The notes under the pieces are model-generated. The model saw only the letters and a list, made by a program, of their open reading frames with translations. It did no database searches and was not told where the DNA came from. This document shows positions 56,862-64,000 of a stretch of 64,000 bases of DNA, one piece after another (position 1 is the stretch's first letter; each line of letters starts with the position of its first letter). Both the position numbers and the translations under genes were made by a program. The stretch is from Candidatus Nanoarchaeia archaeon (lineage in GTDB: Archaea > Nanobdellota > Nanobdellia > Woesearchaeales > UBA525), in assembly GCA_028279755.1 (NCBI GenBank), contig JANQNB010000013.1:1-64000 (forward strand), written 5' to 3'.

Positions 56862-57893
56862 ATGGCGAATCAGGCAGCGCTGAGCAAGGCCTTCAAGGGC
56901 AAGACCATTCTCGTCACCGGCGGCTGCGGCAGCATCGGCTCTGAGATCGTGCGGCAAGTGCTCGAATTCGATCCGGAGGAGGTGCGGATCTTTGACCATA
57001 GCGAAGACAGCCATTTCCGTCTCAGCCAGAACCTGCAGTCAGAGCGCATCACCCATCTCATCGGCGACATCCGGGATCTCGAACGCGTCGTGATGGCGAT
57101 GGAAGGCGTTGACATCGTGTTCCACGCTGCCGCGCTGAAGCACGTGCCGTACTGCGAGTACAACCCGTACGAGGCGGTCAACACGAACGTGATCGGCACC
57201 AAGAATCTCGTGGATGCGGCGATCAAGCAGCACATCGGCACCTTCATCAGCATCTCGACCGACAAGGCGGTCAATCCGATCAACACGATGGGCGCAGCCA
57301 AGCTCCTGAGTGAGAAGATCGTCACCAACGCGCCCCTGGGCAAGAGCAAGGTGAAGTTCTGCTGCGTCCGTTTCGGCAATGTCCTCGCCAGTTCCGGCAG
57401 CATCATCCCGATCTTCCAGCAGCAGATCGAAGAGGGCGACACGATCACCATCACGCATCCGGACATGACCCGTTTCTTCATGTGCATGGAAGAAGCGGTT
57501 GCGCTCGTGCTCCGCGCAGTGCTCCATGTCGAGAACGGCGAGATCTTCATCCTGAAGATGCCTGCTTTGAAGATCACAGACCTGGCAGCGGTTGTCGTGG
57601 AAGAGCTCGCGCCGCAATGCGGCAAGGATCCGAAGCAGATCAAGCAGCAGATCATCGGGATCCGGCCTGGCGAGAAGCTCCACGAAGCCCTGATGAGCGA
57701 GGAAGAAGCAGCCTATATGACCGAGCTGAAGGACATGCTTGTCCTCCACAATTCGACGCTCAGCCATTTCGGCATGAACGGCGCAACACGGCGTTCCGAG
57801 AAAGTGCAGCTCAAGGATTACAATTCTGATACAGTCCCTCATCTCTCGAAAGAGGATATTCGCAAGACGCTCAAGGACAACAAGGTCCTCTGA
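56862..57893 (+). CDS. CapD/FlaA1-like polysaccharide biosynthesis NDP-sugar dehydratase/epimerase
   Basis: GKTILVTGGCGSIGSEIVRQVLEFDPEEVRIFDHSE; HAAALKHVPYCEYNPYEAVNTNVIGT; STDKAVNPINTMGAAKLLSE; GEKLHEALMSEEE. Confidence 0.93.
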   Translation: MANQAALSKAFKGKTILVTGGCGSIGSEIVRQVLEFDPEEVRIFDHSEDSHFRLSQNLQSERITHLIGDIRDLERVVMAMEGVDIVFHAAALKHVPYCEYNPYEAVNTNVIGTKNLVDAAIKQHIGTFISISTDKAVNPINTMGAAKLLSEKIVTNAPLGKSKVKFCCVRFGNVLASSGSIIPIFQQQIEEGDTITITHPDMTRFFMCMEEAVALVLRAVLHVENGEIFILKMPALKITDLAAVVVEELAPQCGKDPKQIKQQIIGIRPGEKLHEALMSEEEAAYMTELKDMLVLHNSTLSHFGMNGATRRSEKVQLKDYNSDTVPHLSKEDIRKTLKDNKVL

Positions 57894-57905
57894 GGTGGCA
57901 TCTGC

Positions 57906-59051
57906 ATGAGCACGCACAAGAAGCGCCGCATCCTGATCTGCACCAGCGAGTACCCCCCAGTCGGGAGCGGGATCGCGCACGTGGTCTATAACCTGCGGCT
58001 CGCGTTCAAGCCGCACATCGTGAAGATCTGCTCGCCGATCGGACCAGACATCCAATTGGGCGGCAAGCACCTGGTCACCAAGGCTGGCGGCCTGGGCATC
58101 ATCTGGTTCTGGCTCCGCACAGCCCGCTATCTCAAGAAGCACGTCGATGCGTACGACGCAGTGTTGCTCGAGAACCCGCTCATCCCGTACAGGCTCTATT
58201 CAAGGAATATCACGATCACTCCGCACACTTTGTACACTGGCTCCTACCCGATGATCAAGCAAGTGAGCCCGTGGTACTTGATACCTTATTATTGGTTCAT
58301 GAAAGTCTATACAAAGTGGTGCTACTGGCGCCTGGACACGCGCATTCCGCTGACAAGCGCTGCTGACGATGTCACTGAGGAGATCAAGGCTTTGGGCGTG
58401 GATGCCAAGCGCATCACATACATCTCGAACGGTGCTGACCTCAAACGTTTCAAACCGGCGTCGAAAAAGGAGAAGCAGCGATTGCGCAAGAAGCTGGGAC
58501 TTGACCCGGGAAAACCCACTATACTCTTTGTCGGCCGCCTGGAAATCGTGCACCAGCCGCTTGAGATGATCCGCATCTTTGCAGAGCTCCAGCGAAAGCG
58601 CGAACTCCAGTTCGTCATCCTCGGCGGCGGCTCGTACACTGACGGGACAAAACTGGCGGCGAGCTCTCAGGGCCTGACCGACATCTCTTTCATTCCGCGC
58701 GTGCCGCATGACAGGATCCACGAGATATACCAGGCCTGCGACTACTTCTTCATCAACAGCGTGTACACAGGACAATCCCTCACCGTGCTCGAAGCCATGG
58801 CCAGCGGCTTGCCTTTGCTCGCGCCAGACATCAGGTCGTTCCAACGGATCGCGACGCAGAGCAAGGCTGGCTGCCTCTTCACCCCCAACAATAGCGAGCA
58901 AGCTGCCAAAGACGTCCTGGCCTTCCTCAAGAAACCACGCGCAGCGAGCAGCAAGCGCGCAGCGAACTATGCACGCAAGCATTTCGACTGGCAGCGCATC
59001 GGCAAGGACTATCTCAAATACATGCTAGAAGGTAGGAGGCGTAAGCGATGA
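57906..59051 (+). CDS. GT4 family glycosyltransferase
   Basis: ILICTSEYPPVGSGIAHVVYNL; PTILFVGRLEIVHQPLEMIRIF; YFFINSVYTGQSLTVLEAMASGLPLLAP. Confidence 0.87.
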   Translation: MSTHKKRRILICTSEYPPVGSGIAHVVYNLRLAFKPHIVKICSPIGPDIQLGGKHLVTKAGGLGIIWFWLRTARYLKKHVDAYDAVLLENPLIPYRLYSRNITITPHTLYTGSYPMIKQVSPWYLIPYYWFMKVYTKWCYWRLDTRIPLTSAADDVTEEIKALGVDAKRITYISNGADLKRFKPASKKEKQRLRKKLGLDPGKPTILFVGRLEIVHQPLEMIRIFAELQRKRELQFVILGGGSYTDGTKLAASSQGLTDISFIPRVPHDRIHEIYQACDYFFINSVYTGQSLTVLEAMASGLPLLAPDIRSFQRIATQSKAGCLFTPNNSEQAAKDVLAFLKKPRAASSKRAANYARKHFDWQRIGKDYLKYMLEGRRRKR

Positions 59052-60859
59052 CTGTGCTCATTGTCCAGCACGCAGACGTGCTGACACGCGAAGAGCGCGC
59101 CCAGCTCCGCAAGAAGGGCACGATCATCGTCGCGCTCTTCCAGCCAGTGCGGAAGGGCGTGGTCCATCGCGACAGCATCCTCGTGTTCCGCGAGAACTAC
59201 AAAGTTAGCGAGTTCCATAAGGAGATCATCGGCAAGCTGCAGAACCTCTTCATCCAAGAAGGTAACAACTATTGGTACCTGTTCGAAAACCTCCTGTACG
59301 CGCACGCCGGCGAGAAGATCAAGCACTCCTTGGCGATCTACGAGGCGCGCTACCTCATCGACTTCCTCGAAGCGATCAAGCAGCGCTACCCTCGCCAGAA
59401 GATCCAGGTCCGGAACAACGGGCATAAATGGACACGAGCATTGGATTTCCTGCTGACCGGGAAGCAGGCCTTCACGACAACAGGGGTTGCGAAGCGCTGG
59501 CTCTTGCGCAGCCTGCTCAGGACCCGGATACGACTCGTTCGCAAGCTTGCAAGCATGCTCCGCGGCAAGAACGGAAAGCGCGCAGCAGTCATCGCGGTCT
59601 CGTCCGGACGGTTCAAACGAGCATCCCGGTATCAGAACCAGTTCTGGGGTCCCTTGCTCACAGCGCTCGAACAACGAAAGCTCACCACCAAGCTGCTCGA
59701 GTACGACCAGCTCAAGCAGCATACGAGCTGGCTGCCATTCCTCAAGCGCGGCGAGGACGCGTTCATCGGCGACTACTACAACGCGACCTACCGGCGCACG
59801 TATCGACGCTCGCTGAAGGTCATCAAGCGGATCAGAAAGCGGGCCGCGCCAGCACTCGCACGGCTGTCGTACAAGGGCTACAAATACGGCCCGCTCATCA
59901 AGAACCAGATCACCCTCACCCTGCATACCATGGCGCCGCATTTCGCTGACCTGCTCGCAACAGGTGAGGCAGTGCTCGAGAAGGAGCAACCGCGCCTTGT
60001 CTTGGTCGACCAGGAAGAGGGCGGTTATGGCAAGGCCTTCATGTACGCAGCCAGGAAGACCGGGACAAAGGTCGTGGCATTTCAGTACGAGCTCGTCTAT
60101 GAGAACTGCCTCCACGCGCACCTCAAGACCAAGCGAGTCACGAACAAGAATGCGCCGAACTGGCGCCCGGTGCCTGATCAGAAGCTTGTCAGCGGACCGT
60201 TCCTGAAGCGCATCCTGGAGCAGCACTGCAACTATGATCCTCGCTCCCTCAGCGTGGTCGGCACGCCGCGCTACGACGAGTACTTCCGCTATGCCAAGAA
60301 AGCGAAAGGCAAGCAGCAGCTCCGTCGCAAGCTGGGATTGCCGAACAAGAAGATCCTCGTGTATGCCTGCGGCTCGATGACCCAGGACAGGAACTGCCTT
60401 GCCGCTGTCATCGACACTGTCACGAAAGACCCTGATGCGCATCTGGTGGTGAAGATCCATCCGAGCATCAACCGGGCGCGCTATGAGCAGGCGTTCGATC
60501 TGTCGCATCCAAACATCACGGTCAAGCAGCATCTGGACATGAAGGAGCTCTTGTCAGTGACAGACATCCTCATGACCATCTGTTCGACCGTCTCGATCGA
60601 AGCGGTGATCTTCGGCGCCATCCCCCTCCTTGTAAATCTCGACTTTGACTGCCCCTTGCCCTTGAAACGCTTCGGCGTCGCTGTCGAGGTCAAGAAGCAG
60701 GCGGAGATCAGACCCACCATCACCAAGCTGCTCACAGACAAGAAAGCAGTGCAGCGCCTGCGCAGGAACCGGCAGCGCTTCCTGAAGCAATACCTGGCCA
60801 GCACTGACGGCAAGAGCACAGAGCGCGCTGCACAGGAGATCGCAAAACTCGCAAAATGA
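59048..60859 (+). CDS. Surface polysaccharide biosynthesis GT-B-like protein (KpsC/CDP-glycerol transferase-like fold, tentative)
   Basis: VVGTPRYDEYFRYAKK; HLVVKIHPSINRARYEQAF; MTICSTVSIEAVIFGAIPLLVNLD. Confidence 0.6.
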   Translation: MTVLIVQHADVLTREERAQLRKKGTIIVALFQPVRKGVVHRDSILVFRENYKVSEFHKEIIGKLQNLFIQEGNNYWYLFENLLYAHAGEKIKHSLAIYEARYLIDFLEAIKQRYPRQKIQVRNNGHKWTRALDFLLTGKQAFTTTGVAKRWLLRSLLRTRIRLVRKLASMLRGKNGKRAAVIAVSSGRFKRASRYQNQFWGPLLTALEQRKLTTKLLEYDQLKQHTSWLPFLKRGEDAFIGDYYNATYRRTYRRSLKVIKRIRKRAAPALARLSYKGYKYGPLIKNQITLTLHTMAPHFADLLATGEAVLEKEQPRLVLVDQEEGGYGKAFMYAARKTGTKVVAFQYELVYENCLHAHLKTKRVTNKNAPNWRPVPDQKLVSGPFLKRILEQHCNYDPRSLSVVGTPRYDEYFRYAKKAKGKQQLRRKLGLPNKKILVYACGSMTQDRNCLAAVIDTVTKDPDAHLVVKIHPSINRARYEQAFDLSHPNITVKQHLDMKELLSVTDILMTICSTVSIEAVIFGAIPLLVNLDFDCPLPLKRFGVAVEVKKQAEIRPTITKLLTDKKAVQRLRRNRQRFLKQYLASTDGKSTERAAQEIAKLAK

Positions 60860-61617
60860 GACAAGAGGCCATCCTCATATTTCTCTCACTCCTACTCCTC
60901 ACCGCATGCGCACCAGCAGAGATTGACGATCCTGTCGAGCAACCAGTACCAGTAGTCCCTGAACCAGACAACCCAGATCTTCCAGACCCTGTGACCGGCT
61001 ACATCGATCCTGATGCTCCAGGCGCGCCGGCCATTCCCAAACCGATCAAGAACTGGACCTATGACACCGGAAACCCGGACGGGGAAGGCGCGGGCATTCT
61101 CGGCTGCGCGCCTGGCGAGTTCTACGAGCATTACCGGCTCTACTGGCGGAACTATCCGGAACGGCAGGGGCATCATGGCACGCGCGATCCGAGCGATGCA
61201 GCGTGCTGCCCGAGCGACAAGCATTGCGTCTACCAAGGCGAGTGCTATGAAGCGAGCCCGACAACGTTCATCGACACTGACGGGAACGGCGCTGTGGATT
61301 ATTTCTGCTATCCCTACGATCTCGGCGACGGCTGGTGGGTGAACATGGACTACCACCAGATGTATTGCGACCGCGCGTTCGGGCCTGGCCATTGGAACAT
61401 CGGCGGCAACGCGACTGTCGAGGACAAGTATTGGAGCAATCGCGGCGGGCCGCGACCAGGCTATTGCACGATCGGCAATGACGGGCATCCGAGCTGGGAA
61501 TGCTGCTGCGGCGACGACACTGGCGAGTACGTGGTCGAGACAGACGGCAGGCGCGCGTGCTGCGCAAGCCCAGAACAGTGCGTGGACGAGCAGGGGAAAT
61601 GCACGCAGTGCGCATGA
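60856..61617 (+). CDS. Cys-rich putative lipoprotein
   Basis: ILIFLSLLLLTACAPAE lipobox-like; Pro/Asp-rich linker; many Cys pairs (AACCPSDKHC, ECCCGDD, RACCASPEQC). Confidence 0.65.
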   Translation: MRQEAILIFLSLLLLTACAPAEIDDPVEQPVPVVPEPDNPDLPDPVTGYIDPDAPGAPAIPKPIKNWTYDTGNPDGEGAGILGCAPGEFYEHYRLYWRNYPERQGHHGTRDPSDAACCPSDKHCVYQGECYEASPTTFIDTDGNGAVDYFCYPYDLGDGWWVNMDYHQMYCDRAFGPGHWNIGGNATVEDKYWSNRGGPRPGYCTIGNDGHPSWECCCGDDTGEYVVETDGRRACCASPEQCVDEQGKCTQCA

Positions 61618-63522
61618 TCAGAATCCTTTCTTCAATGCAGAACGGAGCAGGTCGACATAGCGCAGCCAGTATTCGAAATTGAGCAGGTTCCAGAAGAGCA
61701 TCATGTGGTTGTCTTCGTCAGCAAGGTGCTCTTTCCAGTACCCGAGCAGCACGTCCTGCTTGACATAGTCGTAGATGCCCAGGTCTTTGTCTTTCAGCAG
61801 GGTCTCGATCTCTTCACGGAGTTCGTTCTTCATCCATTCGTACAAGGGCGCGTTGAACCCGACTTTCTCCTTTCGCGTCCTGACTTTCTCGTTCACGATG
61901 CCTTTCATCGCGTCCCTGAGGATGTTCTTGCCGATCCCGTCGCGCACCTTGAAGCGGTTGGGGATGCTGTACGCGAACTCCACAAGACGATAATCGAGAT
62001 AGGGCACCCTGGCTTCGAGCGAGAAGGCCATGGTGTTCCGGTCTTCTGGCCGCAATAGGACAGGCACGCCTTCCATGGTGAGCTCGTTGTACATCCTGCT
62101 TGTCAGCAATGACTTCGCTTTGTGCGGGTGCTCGTGCTCATGCAAGGTCGCGAGCAGCTCGTCCTTGATCAGCGCCTGGTGCTTCTCCTTGTTCGGCGAG
62201 AGGAAGCTCGTGCTATCCAGCTTCTTGCGGAAGTCGGTCCAGAGCTTGCGCTCCTTGTTATGATTCTGCATCCAGAGCGTGATCTCCTTCTCCATCAGCT
62301 CGGTCTCGCCTGTTTTCTCCAGGTCGTAGAAGTTGTACCAATAATGGTCGTAATAGCCTGACGCTGACTCGTCGGCGCCGTTGCCAGTGAGCACGACGGT
62401 GAAGCCCTCATCCTTGATCTTCTGCATGACCTGCCAGTGCGAATAGAACGTGACAGTACAGATCGGCTCGTCGTGGTAGCTGATCATCTTCGTCAGGTTT
62501 GCGAAGAAGTCGCCGAGCGTGGGCTTGATAAAATGGGAATCGATGCCCAGGTCGTCGATGACTGCCTGGATGTATTCCTGCTCGTCGTAGCGGTTGCCTT
62601 TTTCGTAGACTGCGCTGAAGGTGATGGTCTCTTTCTTCAGGACCTTCTTCGCGATCGAGACGATGCTGGGCGAGTCCATCCCGCCGCTGAGCGCGAACGT
62701 ATACGGCACGTCCGCACGCAAGCGTATCTTGACCGCGTCGATGAGGAGTTCGCGGTATTTCGCGACGATCTCTTCGTCGCTCAGGTCTGTCTGCTTGGTG
62801 AGGTCGAGTTCCCAGTACTTGGTGATCGTGCAATCCTTGCTTGTGAGATCGATGAGCATGTAGGTTGCTGGCTCGAGCTGCTTGATCTCCTTGAAATAGC
62901 TCTCGTCGTCGTCATCGACATAGCGGTAGCCTTGGACAAGGTTGCGCATCATCTTCTGCTCGTTCGGCGTGATGCTGGGCAAGGGGAATTGGCACAGGGT
63001 CTTGATCTCAGAGCCAAAGACGAACTGCGTGTCGCTCTTGTGGTAGTAGAAGGGCTTGATGCCAAAACGGTCGCGTGCGCAGAACAAGGTGTTCTTCTCC
63101 CGGTCGTAGAGGACAAAGCCCCACATCCCGTTGAAGTGCTGAAGACAATCGAGACCGTATTCCTGGTACGCTGCGATCACGACTTCTGTATCAGTGTCAG
63201 AGACAAAAGAATGTCCTTTCTTCTTCAGCTCGTCGCGCAGTTCCAAGTAATTATAGATCTCGCCGTTATAGACAAGCGTCACCGTGCCGTCCTGGCTGGA
63301 CATGGGCTGATGCCCCTGGCGTGACAGGTCGAGGATGCTGAGGCGGGCGTTCGCCAATGCGAGATCATGCTCTTTCTCGCTTTCCTTGCCGGTTCCAGTG
63401 TCCAGGAGAACGAAGCCCTCATCGTCCGGGCCGCGGTGTCGCATCGACGCGACCATGTCTGCGATGACTTGGTCGGTGCCCGCGCTCCCGTCGAGAAGCC
63501 AGTATCCTGCGATGCCGCACAT
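61618..63522 (-). CDS. asnB: Asparagine synthase (glutamine-hydrolysing) family
   Basis: MCGIAGYWLLDG; RHRGPDDEGF; ALSGGMDSPSIVSIA. Confidence 0.9.
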   Translation of the reverse strand: MCGIAGYWLLDGSAGTDQVIADMVASMRHRGPDDEGFVLLDTGTGKESEKEHDLALANARLSILDLSRQGHQPMSSQDGTVTLVYNGEIYNYLELRDELKKKGHSFVSDTDTEVVIAAYQEYGLDCLQHFNGMWGFVLYDREKNTLFCARDRFGIKPFYYHKSDTQFVFGSEIKTLCQFPLPSITPNEQKMMRNLVQGYRYVDDDDESYFKEIKQLEPATYMLIDLTSKDCTITKYWELDLTKQTDLSDEEIVAKYRELLIDAVKIRLRADVPYTFALSGGMDSPSIVSIAKKVLKKETITFSAVYEKGNRYDEQEYIQAVIDDLGIDSHFIKPTLGDFFANLTKMISYHDEPICTVTFYSHWQVMQKIKDEGFTVVLTGNGADESASGYYDHYWYNFYDLEKTGETELMEKEITLWMQNHNKERKLWTDFRKKLDSTSFLSPNKEKHQALIKDELLATLHEHEHPHKAKSLLTSRMYNELTMEGVPVLLRPEDRNTMAFSLEARVPYLDYRLVEFAYSIPNRFKVRDGIGKNILRDAMKGIVNEKVRTRKEKVGFNAPLYEWMKNELREEIETLLKDKDLGIYDYVKQDVLLGYWKEHLADEDNHMMLFWNLLNFEYWLRYVDLLRSALKKGF

Positions 63523-63565
63523 GGTGCCACGGCCTGGATAGCAGTTTTAATAGTTTTCCCCAGTA

Positions 63566-63578
63566 AAGTATATAAACC
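63566..63578 (+). promoter_or_regulatory. TATA-box-like element
   Basis: AAAGTATATAAACC about 26-30 nt upstream of the ATG at 63601, leaderless-type spacing. Confidence 0.55.
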
Positions 63579-63600
63579 TCGTCGGGCTTTCTCGACGGTG

Positions 63601-64000
63601 ATGGGCATCTTGCGAAAGATCTATACCCGGACGACCCTGCTCGAAGGCACAGTCCATCTTGTGCGTGGCTCGTGGAAGATGTTCCGGGTCAAGTTGATCT
63701 CGTGGTATTGGCGCTACAACTTCGCGCGCTGCGGCAAGCGCCTGGTCGTCTTCCCGAAAGTCAGGATCGAGTTCCCGAAGAACATCAGCGCAGGCGATGA
63801 CGTCTCTGTCAATGTCAGCTCGTATCTGAAGAGCGAGAATCCCACAGCGCGGCTGATCATCCACGACGGGGTGGCGATCGGCGGCAATGTCGAGATTGAC
63901 TGGAGCGGCGGCCTGGTGATCGGCACCAGGACCGTGATCACGACAGGCGCGAGCGTGCACACGCACGTGCATGGCGCAGACGGCCTGGATCCCTGGGCAA
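63601..64000 (+). CDS. Hexapeptide-repeat acyltransferase-like protein, truncated by window edge (not in ORF track)
   Basis: MGILRKIYTRTTLLEGTVHLVRGSWKMFRVKLISWYWRYNFARCGKRLVVFPKVRIEFPKNISAGDDVSVNVSSYLKSENPTARLIIHDGVAIGGNVEIDWSGGLVIGTRTVITTGASVHTHVHG. Confidence 0.75.
   Translation, partial: MGILRKIYTRTTLLEGTVHLVRGSWKMFRVKLISWYWRYNFARCGKRLVVFPKVRIEFPKNISAGDDVSVNVSSYLKSENPTARLIIHDGVAIGGNVEIDWSGGLVIGTRTVITTGASVHTHVHGADGLDPWA

Noticed and set aside
59009-60532. 507-aa minus-strand ORF, and the similar 57039-58142 and 25740-26741 ORFs
   Set aside because: Antisense shadows of well-supported genes (GT-B-like protein, CapD-like, carA); no recognisable motifs.
1-64000. CRISPR array or insertion sequence
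   Set aside because: No regularly spaced short direct repeats with unique spacers and no transposase-like ORF seen; the repeats found are protein-coding or single inverted repeats.

Overview
The window looks like an archaeal chromosome segment, probably from a DPANN/Woesearchaeota-like lineage. That placement is inferred from TATA-type promoters, an intron-containing tRNA-Trp, an AglB/STT3 oligosaccharyltransferase and archaeal-type hydrogenase subunits, and I could not confirm it. No rRNA, CRISPR array, transposase or phage structural module was recognised. Main blocks: (1) 1-11.2 kb, a tightly packed trio of a giant (>3050 aa, truncated at the left edge) YadA-head/tail-fibre-like adhesin, a membrane-anchored Cys-rich beta-propeller, and a lipobox-bearing S26 signal-peptidase-like protein. 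(2) 11-16 kb, an HTH protein, MscS, and acetate kinase/phosphotransacetylase. (3) 16-26.8 kb, genes for all six UMP biosynthesis steps (pyrBI fusion, pyrE, pyrC, pyrD class 1A, pyrF, carA, carB). (4) 26.9-34 kb, a group 3b-type NiFe (sulf)hydrogenase operon with a maturation protease, HypA, HypC and a HypC-domain fusion. (5) 34-39.5 kb, YchF, membrane proteins and tRNA-Trp(CCA) with a 67-nt intron. (6) 39.6-47.2 kb, a block of uncharacterised surface proteins: TSP3-type paralogs and a 1102-aa receptor-like protein with three cytoplasmic basic repeats. (7) 47.7-64 kb, an N-glycosylation/surface-polysaccharide locus (AglB, GT2, two GT4, CapD-like, RmlD-like, AsnB, hexapeptide acyltransferase). 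Several small ORFs absent from the ORF track, inverted repeats and palindromic regulatory candidates are also described.
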